DNA of 64,000 nucleotides, from positions 39,454,527-39,518,526 of the forward strand of contig OX485808.1 of the NCBI GenBank assembly GCA_950295325.1, read 5' to 3'. The notes beneath the pieces are model-generated. The model ran no database searches. It saw only the letters and a program-made list of their open reading frames with translations, and had not been told where the DNA came from. Source of the DNA: Polytrichum commune. Lineage: Eukaryota > Streptophyta > Polytrichopsida > Polytrichales > Polytrichaceae. Positions 45,151-57,060 of the stretch are shown in pieces. Every line of letters begins with the position of its first letter. The stretch's first letter is position 1. Both the position numbers and the translations under genes were made by a program.

Positions 45151-45307
45151 CATAACATTACGCAACACCCATAATTTGTTTTGTGGGCCTTCATGATATA
45201 ACAGTTGGATGCTCAAAAAATTTGAGCCTCCTCCTCATCATTTCGAACATCCAATTGTTATATTTCAAGGGCCCATTGAACAAACAATAGGTGCTAAGTA
45301 ATGTTAT
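45151..45307. repeat. foldback (MITE-like) element
   Basis: Two inverted arms of about 64 bp (45151-45214 and 45245-45307), roughly 78% complementary, are separated by a 30-base loop. The arms begin CATAACATTAC and end GGATG(C/T)TC. This is a hairpin-forming non-autonomous transposon or its remnant. Confidence 0.85.
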
Positions 45308-45599
45308 GAAATTGTATTTCTAGTGCCTATTAGTGAGATCATCCAATATTTTTACATTGTTTAAATGCAACTCATAATAGTTTGATTCAACAATGTGCAT
45401 CATTGAACTTAAAGCTATTATTGTTTCAAGATTTATCATCACATAATATTATTCAACTGCTATCAACCGTTCCATTCTAATAATAGAAATAACAATGCTT
45501 CATTCGAGTTTATCAAACTAATATGCTTCACATAGAGAATAAGCTTAGTATAATTTCAAATGAAATTTGGCTTATTCCTAGCTCCATCTAGCGTACAGT
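45308..45599. other. spacer
   Basis: No feature seen. Confidence 0.4.
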
Positions 45600-45987
45600 T
45601 GCGTTGATCTTTCAAATTGTAAATCTTTCTTCCAATGATGCCCTTTGGGTACCAATAATGAGTGGTTTCATGTTCGATGGACAATCTATCAAATCAATTA
45701 GGTCTTTATGCTCCACCCACCATTTGGCAAACTTCCTTCGGATGCGATAACACCATGTTGGCAAACAAGATTTTCGTAGGAATTGACTTTCTTGACCTAC
45801 CTTGCTTGTCCCCTTTCTAAATGTTTCATGCGTTCATGGAACACACAACACAATCACATAGTGAGATGACACCAACCATGAGTTGGCAGGAATGAGAGAC
45901 ATTTTACCCTTGATCACATTGCAATCACATCCAAGTTACATCATAGTGTCTTTCCAACAAATTTTAGTATATTTTTACATTGTTTTG

Positions 45988-46020
<33 letters not shown>

Positions 46021-46400
46021 ATTTGATTAAATAATGCACATTATTGAGCCTAAGGTAATTAATTTGGTGAGGTTCATCATGAAACTATCACTCAAATTGC
46101 ACATTGCAAATCCAATTTTCACCAATGCCCTTTGGCTACTAACAAAGCATGGATTCCATGTTTCATGGACAATCCATCAAATCAATTAGGTCTCTTTACT
46201 CCACCTATCAATTGGCAATATTTTTGTGCATATGATAAACTAGTGGCCGACAAACAAGACTTTAGTAGGAGTCATCTTTCTTGGCATGCCCATGATCATT
46301 TGTATATTCATGGAACACACAATGTAACCACATTCAAGCTCCATCATAGTGTCCTTTTGACAACAACTACCTTAGGGGATTGCACCCTTATCTCAAATGA
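45600..46400. repeat. diverged tandem duplication with (TA)n
   Basis: About 45,600-45,870 and 46,085-46,340 share the order ATGCCCTTTGG, TTCATG...ATGGACAATC.ATCAAATCAA, TTAGGTCT, CTCCACC and CATGGAACACACAA. A (TA)n tract lies at about 45,990-46,018 between them. An open frame of 159 codons (46132-46611) covers the second copy but has no recognisable domain and I do not call it a gene. Confidence 0.7.
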
Positions 46401-48130
46401 CCCCTATTTGTATAAAATACCCTATTCGCTAGAACAAATGTTTCTAGCTTATAATTATCGTTTGCAAATTTTTATTTATTTTTCCATTCTAACCAAAGAC
46501 GCAATTCTTAATTCCTTCACAATCCTCCCACACAACTACAACTTCCACCTAAAATCTACAAAAGGCCACATTAACATCAATATAGTATATAATATTGTCT
46601 TTAAACTATAGTGCGAAAAATAAACACACCATTTATATATTTTGTACAACAAATCTATGATCAATATTCCTTTTGTGCATTCACCTAAGGATTCACATAC
46701 TTACAATGGTGCATCCCTCAAGAACAAATGGGATTCAAGTGAATGAAAATTCATTTTTTTTAGGTAATTTGTATAGTGTATCTTCAAAGCTTTTTCCTCT
46801 GCTTCCAAGGTTACGTTAGTACTCAAATTTTGAAATTCAAAATAAAAAATGTTCGTGTTACAATCAAAGTTGAATTGCAAAGGAAGTGTTGGGGGAAAAG
46901 GTCATAAAACATGCAATACATGTTCTTCATATTCCAAGTAAAATAGAGTACATATTTGAGTACATCAATACTACAAAAATTGAATAAAGTTTACTCAATT
47001 ATATTGATTTATTGATAGAATAATAATACATAATAGCTAATCATATCATTTTTGACGATTCATTTTAATGATACTAAAATTTTAGATATTGGATTATATT
47101 ATATCATCAAGATTATTCCATGGTAGAATATTATGTAGAACAACATGAATTTGTACAGAACACAAATCATGCTCAAGTACATGTATCCAACAACCTAGGT
47201 TGGAACCATGGATTTCACCTCTCGAGAAAAGACCATCTCACACCAAGCCCAATGGGGATTCAATGTTGGGTCAATGCAACAATTATCGATATTGACATGA
47301 TTGGTTGAATGTTCATTTCCAATTTTTTGGTCAACTAATTCAATCTACTTGATCACATTTGGCTTGATATCCATATTAAAGGATGTTGGGGGGTTACATT
47401 GGCATTGTAGCTACACCAAAAACTTGTGACAACTTGATGAATAGATTCCTAGAGGTGAGGGCACCATCTTTGTTATCACTCGGTGCATTTAACTACTAAG
47501 TAGCATCACATGGTTAGTATCATACTATATTCCCCCCCCCCCTTTCATGGATGATTCATCTGAATGTGGTTGAGGTATGATATTTGGATGTGTTTTTTTT
47601 CTCCTATCATAGTTGTCACTGACACACATAAAGAGTTTGCAAATGCAAAGGAAGTGGTGGGGACTGTGGGTTTCACCATCTAACATCATGTTCAAGGGGA
47701 GGCAATGCAACTCAACATGATTGGTTGCATATTCATTCCAATTATATAGTGAACTTACTCTAATTATTTGATCGCATTTTGATTTTGTCTTCACACCTGC
47801 TATGTGATAGATGGTAAGATACATTTATGCATGGGCATGTGAATCCAATGTACACAAATGAAATCTATGGAAGTGCTACTAAAAAAACATGGATTACTCC
47901 CCAATTACTCACAATAAGTTACAAAACAAAATTTTAACATATTAGAGGTAAACAATGAACACCCTTGTTTGTTTGTTTGTTTGTTTGTTTGTTTATCAAC
48001 TTTTATACCGACTAACAACTATAGATCACTAAAAACAAAGAGGAGTCAACAAGTTCAAGTTATGAAGTTTGTTAAACAAACATTTATCCCCAAATTGTGG
48101 TTTTGAATATATGAGAAGACTTATAGTCAT
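46401..48130. other. AT-rich intergenic with simple repeats
   Basis: No gene. Contains a C tract at about 47,531-47,541 and (GTTT)7 at about 47,966-47,994. Confidence 0.55.
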
Positions 48131-48552
48131 AGGGGGGGGGGGGTCACTCCATTATCAAGTTGAACACCACGTGCGACCAAAAAAATTATACTTTTGGTAA
48201 GTTGCATCACCAAAATGGGTCAAAATTTTATCAGGTTTTTTTTTTTTTTTTTTTTTTCATGAGTAGATATACACGGTATCTATTACCTAGTAGAAAATGA
48301 TAATGAAAGTTGATGATCTTTTTAAAAAAATAAAACATACCTTTTCTAACTAGAATGATGCAAAATTGAACTAAAACAATTACTACATAAATGAAGATGA
48401 CTAGAAATTTAAGAATATATAAAATGTATATTATCAATGGTTATGTATATGTAGAAAAAATATCATAAATTTTCAAATTATCTATGGCATATAATATAGG
48501 GGTAACAAACTTTGTCCGCACGTGTTGTTCAACTTGACAAGGAGTGACCCCC
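48131..48552. repeat. about 420-bp MITE with long terminal inverted repeats
   Basis: The left end GGGGGGTCACTCC...TCAAGTTGAACACCACGTGCG (from 48131) is matched in inverted orientation by CGCACGTGTTGTTCAACTTGA...GGAGTGACCCCCC (48517-48552). The arms are about 45 bp with few mismatches; the interior is AT-rich with a T22 tract at about 48,236. There is no coding capacity. Target duplication is uncertain because of the G/C runs. Confidence 0.85.
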
Positions 48553-48661
48553 CCGTGCATACAGTTGGGTAGTTTTACATCTCAAATACCAATCTCATAT
48601 CATTTTGCCCTATAAATTTATAGTCACCCTTTTAATCGAATGAATTAAAAAGCAATCCCCC

Positions 48662-48716
<55 letters not shown>

Positions 48717-49090
48717 ATCACACATACACATATACACACATACATTTGACAGAATGCAAATGTTGTTCACATACTAATCCCTATTTTCACTCTTGAGGTT
48801 ACAAGATAAAGCTTCTTGAAACGTTGCCACATGGCACTCTTACATTGCATGAGACCCATCCATATCCATGTGAATATAATAGCTTGGCATCAAAAATAAA
48901 ATAAAAAATGAACCAACAAGGACCTTACGATAGTTTTGGCGATCTTGATTTTTTATGTGACTGGTTATCTCAAACCGGTGGATATGTTTGGTACATCATT
49001 CATGTGTGATAACTAGGTTGTTACTTGACCATTACACCAAATAAGCACCCATGACTCGTGATATACAAATTATGTGATTGATCAAGAAGC
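48553..49090. other. intergenic with CT/TA microsatellite
   Basis: (CT)n at about 48,665-48,699 passes directly into (TA)n at 48,700-48,716. No gene is seen. Confidence 0.8.
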
Positions 49091-49800
49091 TAGAGATGGT
49101 CTGATGGTCTAGTTTCACTTTACACTAGACCTTGAAGACTCGAGGACTAGAGAAATTTCTATGGATGAAAAACCTACATGGCATCCTACATGGCAACAAG
49201 TGGATATATAATGTTTAATAATCTTCATGACATTGTGTTAGACCCATCAAAAAGAGGGGGATCTAAAGCAAAACTAGAGACCGTGATAATCAATTGAATT
49301 ATCATTGGGTCCTAGAAATATTTTGCCATAGTGGGGATCCGAACCCTAACACATGTTACAGTCCCTCAAAATGCTTCACTTTTGGTCCGAGACAACCCTA
49401 AAAAACTACACGATGATGGTGGAAAGATACCCAAATCTCAAGGAAGAGGTTGGCGGTTCAATTCCCGGCTATGAAATCTCCTCTCTACTTGACGGAAAAC
49501 TTGCTAGGTGATCACTTGCCTCCTGTACTTTGGCTCTAGTCTATCAACCTTCTGACTCCAAAAAAAAAAGAAAAAAGCATGGTTCATTTTCACTTTAAAA
49601 TTTACATTAAGGTTGAGGGCTTATCAATTGCATAATTGGATTTCTATGTCCCACAGTATGGCATTTGGATGATTTGAAGGGGCCCTTAGAGTTTCATGGT
49701 CATGGCCCTTTAAGGAAAAGAAAAAGAAAAAGAGAAAGAGAAAGTAAAAGGAAAAGGATAAGTAAGCCACCCAATATAATGAGTTCTTGTGAAACCTCTC
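49091..49800. repeat. dispersed repeat fragment
   Basis: ATGGATGAAAAACCTACATGG (near 49,160) and TTTCATGGTCATGGCCCTT (near 49,693) match words at 26,050 and 26,195, and inverted words around 61,010-61,320, marking another member of a dispersed family. A GA-rich tract (AAGAAAAAGAGAAAG units) is at 49,715-49,760. Confidence 0.5.
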
Positions 49801-50039
49801 ATCAGTCAACGCATAAATGGTGAGTCACGGTTCATGGCTTCCTGAGTCCGAATTCAACTCCACGCGCTAACTTACTCTCTCTGTCTGTCTAGGGTTAGGG
49901 TTTCGTCACCAAACACACATGAAGCCATGGCTATGGCTCCGTGACTTCCTCCTCTAACACTCGTTCGTCTCGCTTGGCATCCTCTTTGCCTCATCCTCAC
50001 CGCGTCCACACATTTGGCACTGCCGTTCCAGCGATACGC

Positions 50040-50350
50040 TTGTCTTTGTTTGTCTCGATGTTGTTGCACAGGAATTGGTGCAGGAGAGCATCGTGAGGTT
50101 TGAGCAAACCCTCGTTCCCTCACTTTGTGTTCACCTCGTCATATCAGCAGAGTGCCCACACGTAAGTGTTTGCTAGGATTTTTTCTTTCTGCCATCGATT
50201 TTGTTACACAAGGATTGGTGCGGAAGAGCCTTGTGGTTTGTGAGACAACCCTTGCTCCTTCACTCTGTTTCCTCAGGGGAAGGCAGACGTCTTTGCCAGT
50301 TAAATTGTGAGTGAATTTGTTGCTTAGGAATTGGTGTGTGAATTGTGAGA
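50040..50350 (+). promoter_or_regulatory. duplicated 5' leader of the IWS1 gene
   Basis: A block of about 140 bp is repeated: GTTGTTGCACAGGAATTGGTGCAGGAGAGC (50,060) and TTGTTACACAAGGATTGGTGCGGAAGAGC (50,200), each followed by TTTG(A/T)G and CCTTCACT-like words. A third partial copy, TTGTTGCTTAGGAATTGGTG, ends just before the start codon. AG|G at each copy could serve as alternative acceptors in a 5'-UTR intron. Confidence 0.7.
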
Positions 50351-51760
50351 ATGAGTGATGAGGAGGGTTCCCGGGATGGAGGAAGACCTCAAGAGGAGGA
50401 AGAGGAGGAGGAGGGGATGATTAGGGAGAGAAGCAGTGCAAAAGCCGGAGGGCGGCCACGGAAGCGATTGGTAAAGAAGAGCGTGGCAGTAGAGGAGGAT
50501 GAAGACGAGGACGAAGAAGAAGATGAGGTAGAGAGGAGGCGGAGGTTGAAGAAGGTGAGGAGAGAGGAAACCGCCGTGGTTGGGAAAGGGAAAGGGAAGC
50601 AGCAGAAGAAGATGAAGGGGGAGAAAGAGATGAAAGAGATGTGGGAGTCAGTGGCGGGAGATGGCGATGATGAGGAGGAAGAACGGGGGAGATCAGGGGA
50701 GGACGATGACGAGGGCGTCCCAGATGAGGATGACGATAGGTTCATCGATGACACAGGAGTTCCCGAGGACGAGCGACGTGTGATCAGCGACGGAGATGGG
50801 TCTGAGGAGGATGAAGATCGGGGGAGGGGAGGGGGAAGGAGAAGGGAAGCGCCACCGGAAGCAGAAGAGGCAGAGGAGGGGGAGGAGGAGGAGGAGTTTG
50901 GGAAGAAGAAGAAGAATAAGAAGCTGGAGAGGACGCCAGAGGAGATAGCCATGTTCGTGGAGCAGTTCATGGCGAAGCTGGATGTGGCAGCGGAGCAAGA
51001 CGCGGATTTGAACCGTAGGTCAAAGCCTGCGATTGAGAAGCTGAAGATGCTCGGGGAGCTCTGGAATGTGCTGCAGAAACGGCAGTTGCAGCAGGAATTT
51101 CTGGATCGAGGTGTGTTGTCTTCCCTGAAGAACTGGCTGGAGCCTCTGCCTGATGGGTCTTTGCCTAATATGAACATCCGGACTACTTTGCTTAAGCTCC
51201 TCACGGATCTGCCCATTGACGTGGAGCATTTTGAAAGGCGGGAGCAGTTGAAGAAAAGTGGGTTAGGGAAAGTGGTCATGTTCCTCTCTCGCCTGCCTGA
51301 GGAGACTTCCACTAATAAAAAGTTGGCTAGGGATCTTGTGGATAAGTGGAGTAGACCCATTTTCCAGAAGAGTACTAGGTATGAGGATTTGCGTACGTAT
51401 GATGAGGAGCGTCCAATGCCAAGGAGGACTCCAATGAAGAAGCCTGTGCCAAAGCGCGCCCAATTGGACAGAGGAGGAGATGAATTGGATATGATGCAGC
51501 AGAGTGAGGAGCTGAAGAGAGGGGATGCTGGGTACAGGCAGCATGCCTCCAGGCCTGAAGCGCTTCCTCTCGATTTTGTCAGGCGCCCTCAGTCGAAGGT
51601 GGATCCCCATGAGGTGGAGAACAGGGCACGGCAACAGCGGCAGGAGGAAAAGCGTATGAAGATGAACAAGAAACTTCAGCAATTGAAGACCACGAAGAAG
51701 AATATGCAAGCTTCAAAGATTAGTGTCGAAGGTCGTGGTGTGGTCAATTACCTTGGTTGA
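50351..51760 (+). CDS. IWS1: IWS1/Spn1 transcription elongation factor
   Basis: An uninterrupted 469-residue frame. The ATG at 50351 is chosen because the frame upstream offers only a GTG. Residues 1-190 are low-complexity and highly charged (acidic runs alternating with KR-rich stretches). Residues about 195-340 form the TFIIS N-terminal (LW) domain: ERTPEEIAMFVEQFMAKLDV, KLKMLGELWNVLQKRQLQQ, FLDRGVLSSLKNWLEPLPDG, TTLLKLLTDLPIDVEHFERR and ARDLVDKWSRPIFQKS. The C-terminus is basic (RQQRQEEKRMKMNKKLQQLK) and ends in VEGRGVVNYLG, as in IWS1 proteins. IWS1 works with Spt6 and RNA polymerase II in elongation and, in plants, in brassinosteroid-regulated transcription. The coding region has no intron. 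Confidence 0.93.
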   Translation: MSDEEGSRDGGRPQEEEEEEEGMIRERSSAKAGGRPRKRLVKKSVAVEEDEDEDEEEDEVERRRRLKKVRREETAVVGKGKGKQQKKMKGEKEMKEMWESVAGDGDDEEEERGRSGEDDDEGVPDEDDDRFIDDTGVPEDERRVISDGDGSEEDEDRGRGGGRRREAPPEAEEAEEGEEEEEFGKKKKNKKLERTPEEIAMFVEQFMAKLDVAAEQDADLNRRSKPAIEKLKMLGELWNVLQKRQLQQEFLDRGVLSSLKNWLEPLPDGSLPNMNIRTTLLKLLTDLPIDVEHFERREQLKKSGLGKVVMFLSRLPEETSTNKKLARDLVDKWSRPIFQKSTRYEDLRTYDEERPMPRRTPMKKPVPKRAQLDRGGDELDMMQQSEELKRGDAGYRQHASRPEALPLDFVRRPQSKVDPHEVENRARQQRQEEKRMKMNKKLQQLKTTKKNMQASKISVEGRGVVNYLG

Positions 51761-53330
51761 ATGGCGATACGATGGTGACATCAGGGATTCATTCGACTGC
51801 TCATGGGACATGCGTGATCGCATCAGAATACTTCAGTTCGTGCACTGTAATTCTGTTAGCCAGTTGAAGCTTAATGCAGCCTGCAGGACATGGCATTCCC
51901 CTAACATGTTCATAATTGATGGAAATAGAGGACTAGGATTGTAGACATCCCAGATTGTAAAGCTCAAAAGATTCTTCCATGATACATGTTAGTAATCTTC
52001 AAAGAAGAAATTCTTGCTGGGGAATAGGGTGAAGTATCAAGAGTCTATTCACTCCTGTAACTATGTCAGATAGTTTAATGCTCTATATTTTATCGAGAGT
52101 CAAGCTCATGGGCTTGATTGTACCCATAAAAAGAGAAATTTGTACCTTGAAACTTGTCCAGGATGTTCACTGGCTACGCTGAGAGGTTTTTTGCCCAAGT
52201 TTAGTACCTGGTTTTCAGATTTTTATAGATGATGATGTTGTACTCTCATCAGGATGATTAGAGTATTTGGCACCCTCCTTTTGAAGTTTGGGTGTTGTTC
52301 CCTCGAGTAAGGATGCTTCTCAATAGTGCAGCAACTGATGGAATTCATTGCTGATATCCTATAAAAGAGGCAGGCTGCACAGTTTTTTTTAAAATTATTG
52401 GTTTCTGTGCATCTTGGCTATTCACATTTGGCAGATGGATCTATCACCTGTCATAATGATATTCACCAGATGTCCTTTTGCACGAATCTGCCAACAATTA
52501 TCTGCCAACATGTGCATGTTTCCTCCACAAGTTTTTTTTGTGCTACTTGACAGTTTGCAGTGCAAAATTGGCACAAGGAGGTAGAGACGAAGGGCCAAGG
52601 CAGTGTTTGTTTCTGGTGACAAGATGTAGGTGTTATTATGTTGTAGACTGAAGACTCTCATCCTATTATCTAGAAGTCCGTATTCCATAAAAGGCATCAA
52701 TGAGTGAGTGAGCTTTTGAGATTCAGAAATCAATAATTCTCTTCCTCCTCTGCTGAGCTGTAGAGAGGATGCCTTCCTTATCCTTCTGTAGTGTTGCACT
52801 GTATAACTAGAATTCATCTCTGAGCTGTCTCCAAGTTGTTTCAGCATTATCTATGGGAATTGCGAGGTCTTACCACTACAGTAGTCCTCTTGCACTAAAC
52901 AGAAAATGGGTTTGGAATGGACCATCTTTGTAGATCATGAAACCATCTAGTGGAAAGACCACATGATCCCTGCAGTGATTGCTTTGGAAAATTCCAGTAT
53001 CCTGTTCTTGTTTATCTTATTATCCATGAGTATTCCATTATCATTCTCTTTGAATGTCATAATCGAGTCAATAACTGTCCAGAAATGAGGACTTCCTACA
53101 TGACGGAATTCTGGATAAAAACAGTGCCACAGGAAGAGAATGAGGATCGTAGATGGAATGGATAATGGATCTTAACTTAGCTATAACTTAAAGATTTAGA
53201 ACACGTTATGAAGATGTCAAGCGATGCACTTGGTTCCAGAGTCTGCCATTTCATTGTGATAGTCACAGACACCCAAAGGTCTCAACCAGGTGCCCATTAA
53301 ACTACAGCCAGCCAGCAGAATGAGCCTTCA
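51761..53330. other. 3' flank of IWS1, no gene seen
   Basis: Probable 3' UTR and downstream DNA. A 141-codon minus-strand frame (52847-52422) has no recognisable domain and is not called. Confidence 0.5.
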
Positions 53331-54111
53331 TGGTGCATCTCTATGGCTGTCTGGTTGTACTACACAGTTTATGGTATTTAGTGTCACATGCTTGATAGTG
53401 TCACTTACCCTATTCTGAGGCATATGCTAGGGTACATTGATGAACAACATCTTCATCATTAGTGTCACCTCATGACACTTGGCATTTAAGTGCGTTTATT
53501 AATATCTTGGTAGAAGTATGTTTACTAGTGTCATGAGGTGTATGCCTATGTTACACAATGGCCTACAAGTTGACTAAAGTATACACAAATGACGCTTGGC
53601 ATTAGTATGCTCAATATATATATATATATATATACTATCTTCGCCTTGCATACTAAAACAAAAAACTAATCATCTCAAGTATCCCAATGTGCTATGTCAT
53701 GATGTACATGATGTACATGAATTTCACTTGAAAGAGTTACTTATGTTGATGAATAATATCATATTGGCAACTACATTGATTATTTCAATTAGTGCATGTG
53801 GTACTAATTCTTGAAACACGCACTATTTAGCCAAATCTATATTGAGGGTTGATATTTATATTGAGTGATACTAAATACATTGAATACATGCTCATTAACC
53901 ATAGATTTCAAGAAATTTAGTGTGTGTTCTAAGGTGTTGTAGACTGATGATTTATTCAAATATGCAAACATATTCTTGTCAGCATGACATTACTCAACCC
54001 GATGGTTGAGTTCAGTTTCTATATTTAGTATATGACATGGGCCTCCACTGTCTTATTTTTATGGGAAGAAGCTTAGATAATAAGAAGAAAGTGACACCAA
54101 TATGAATAATG
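53331..54111. other. intergenic rich in TAGTGTCAC words
   Basis: No gene. The words TAGTGTCAC and CATGACAC recur, including an imperfect hairpin between about 53,460-53,490 and 53,522-53,550. They resemble the ends of the CACTA-like elements downstream, so this is probably an eroded relative. A (TA)n tract lies at 53,613-53,633. Confidence 0.5.
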
Positions 54112-54240
54112 CTAGTACTTTTAGTGAATGATGCTGCTATGAATAATATTTTCAGTGAATAATGCCATGAATAATAGTGTCGGTGCTTTTAGTGAATAAT
54201 GTTGTTATAAATAGTATTTTTAGTGAATAGTGTTGGGTTG
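54112..54240. repeat. tandem repeat based on TTTTAGTGAATAATG
   Basis: The motif (T)TTTAGTGAAT(A/G)(A/G)TG recurs four to five times with spacers of variable length that contain ATGAATAAT(A/G)TT. Confidence 0.75.
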
Positions 54241-54920
54241 AGCAATGCTTTCTAGATCTTTTGTTGGCATCAATTTTATAGTGTAGAGAAATTTAGTATC
54301 ACCTTCACTATCTTCCCACACACACTATTAACCCTCCCTCACTAATTGGATAATCAGTGTAGCGAACATGATACTTTGAGATCCATAGGCATCTATTTTA
54401 GGCCCTTTGCAAATAATGTATGTGACCCTAATTATAGTACACGGTGTAGCTTTTGTGTGTACTAACTCAATTGTTTGTCTTAATGTTTCCAACCCGGAAC
54501 CTAAGATTGCCTTCTATGTTAAGGTGCAGTTGGATAGGCTAAGGGATTTAAGTGTGAGGGTTTAGGGTGGAGTTGTAGCCTGGAATGAACGTCTTGTACA
54601 TCTTGCTACTTCAATCACTATATTCATTAATAAGAGACTTTGGAAAGTCTCAAAATAAATACAAATGGTTTAATATCTAGTTCAATTTCTTATTGTGATG
54701 ACATGTATTTGTGCCAAATTGGTTAGTGCCACCCATGCAAATTGCTTTATCAAGTCACATTGAATATATTGCTGTGTTTTTTCTTGATCTTTATTTGAAA
54801 ACCATGTCCTTAAATAATCTCAAAATCATGAAAAAGTCTCCGATTATCAAATATAGTGATTTCAGTTCAAATGCTTGAGATTACTATACTTGATTTGTTT
54901 GGGTCTCCTTGATTTGTAAG
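54241..54920. other. intergenic, no gene seen
   Basis: AT-rich sequence with no recognisable feature. Confidence 0.5.
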
Positions 54921-55324
54921 CACTACACTAAATACAATATTTAGTGTCACCAATTTTATTTGTGTTGCTCAATACTAATCATAAACCGCCCGTGTAGTGT
55001 CACCAACACTAAATGTAAACCTATTATTATTTTTCATTCTTTGTAAATGAATTTTGGTATTATTGATTTACAATGTTGCAATTATTGTCACTTACTAAGT
55101 GATTCATCCAAAATTTCAATCGTATATGACATTATTTCATCGCACAAATGTTAGGATGCATAATAATACAGTGACCAAACTTTGTTCCAATAATTGGTAT
55201 TTGGAATTCACTTTCTAGTGAGTTGTGATGACCGTACTCATAAACTTATTCATAAGAAATGTCACTAGAAAAGTTACCACAGTGACATAAAATACCATAT
55301 GTCACTAAATACAATAAGCGTAGT
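54921..55324. mobile_element. CACTA-like non-autonomous element, copy A
   Basis: Starts CACTACACTAAATACAATAT and runs into TTTAGTGTCACC, a subterminal palindrome-like layout. The right end carries inverted versions (AGTTACCAC AGTGACA ... CACTAAATACAAT ... TAGT), but is eroded. The interior matches copy B (59,973-60,661) in order: AAACCGCCCGTGTAGTGTCA, ACAATGTTGCAATT and CACTTACTAAGTGATT. CACTA termini are the mark of the En/Spm superfamily. There is no coding capacity. Confidence 0.7.
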
Positions 55325-57060
55325 ATCTCTATCCCATTCTCAAAATATATAGCTAAAGGATATATTAAACTAGGGATCCACGTCATGACAAAAAAAAAGT
55401 ATTCCTCGCCACATGGCTCAAGTACAAATTACATGATTTATGATATTCACTGTCACTTATTATTTGAAATTATGCAATATTGTGACTTTTTCGATAAGTA
55501 AAAACATATAGCATGATGCAAGTCCAAATAGTAAGTAACATCTAGTATCATGAACGGTGTAGTGCAAAAAATTACTACTCTCGAAGAAAGTTGTTGGCTT
55601 AACTTATATATGTGCCCAAGGGGTGGACTCTTCATTGGAAGCCTAAATGACGTATGTGGGTCAATATGAAATTAAACCCCTATATACGAGAGGTTATAGA
55701 GAAAAACAAATGTATACATACTAATGGCATACTAGAAAGTGAACCCATGTATTTATACTAAGCTTTTCAATTTGATGTGATAAATGCCTCCACTATATAT
55801 ACAAAATATGAATCATGAATTGGATAGGCCTTTATTGTACATATAAAATCCACTTTCACTTTCCAATGAGAAATTCATTGAAGATTTTCTTCATCCATAA
55901 CATGCAACTCAACGATTACATCAAACAAATGAAAACATGAGCACAATAGCTTAGCCTCAATCCAGAGAGTCAATCTCAAGGGAGCTCGTGAGTGCTCCAA
56001 GAGCCTCTAGTTTGTAACAACCTAACTTAAATGAAAGCACTAAAAGAATGGACATGGTAGTCATTGAGGACTATTACCATATGACAATAATGGATGAAAA
56101 CACAAATTGGATGAAACTAACACAATAATTGTCAATGTTTTCTCTAAAATTTAGGGCCCCCTTTTGTACGTCTACCTTTACTTCAAAATTCTTAATAGGC
56201 TTCATTGATGTACACACTAAAGAAGAACAACACCTCTCCCTTATGTATATTTTGTATGCTAATGCCTCAAAGAATACCCCTTCTTACACTCACGTTAAAT
56301 CGTACATGGTATAAAGTCCACCCCCCGAGCATATCTGAAAATGAATGTGCTAGAATTTGCTTCAACTCTCATACATCTAGGGTATGCATACCCAAACCCT
56401 AACACATGATCTAAAATCAACACCTATAAATCTTTGTACAATAGGCACATATTAGTTATGAATATCTATACCACCTTTGGAGTAAAAGAATTTGAACCTT
56501 TGTCTAGTATCAGTGTCAAAAACACCTCACCTTGCCTCCATTCCACAAGCTAACCAACTGGGGTTCGCCTTCAACCCTTTCAATGGAAGCTATACATAGA
56601 TTTTGACTTCCACTCATTCACATGGTGGTTGGATAAGTTCTATGCCTCACATGGTTTGGAATGTTCTACCATTGGGACTATTATCCTAGCCCACGAATTT
56701 GGCTAGTCATAATAAGGTCAAGTCGCCCGCAAATGAATCTTTTAATCCTTATAACTTTTGCATACAATATCCAAATGATGCACATTCTAATATTTTGAAA
56801 TCCTGTTGATCTTGCTATATATATATATATACTATTAATAGAACATACACTCAACTCTTATTATGTCGACTTTAAGTTTGACCATAAGTGTTGCCATATA
56901 ACCTATTCGATATCTACCTTCCATTCTCAAGCATCTAATTGTTATGGTGACTACCCTACTTGAGTCACTTCTCCTACTTGCTACTATCCACATGTCGATT
57001 CAAATTCAACTGCAAGTGTTACTTCCCTCCTGTGGTTGCATGGTTTAAAAAAACTGACAT
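55325..57060. other. intergenic, no gene seen
   Basis: AT-rich sequence with no recognised feature except a short (TA)n at about 56,815-56,832. Confidence 0.5.

Noticed and set aside
46132-46611. 159-codon plus frame
   Set aside because: Covers a diverged tandem duplication whose other copy is not open; no domain and AT-biased composition.
50389-51360. 323-codon minus-strand frame, Ser-rich
   Set aside because: Shadow of the IWS1 coding strand: GAG/GAT-rich codons read backwards as serine.
52422-52847. 141-codon minus frame 3' of IWS1
   Set aside because: No recognisable motif and lies in the probable 3' flank of an expressed gene; likely chance.
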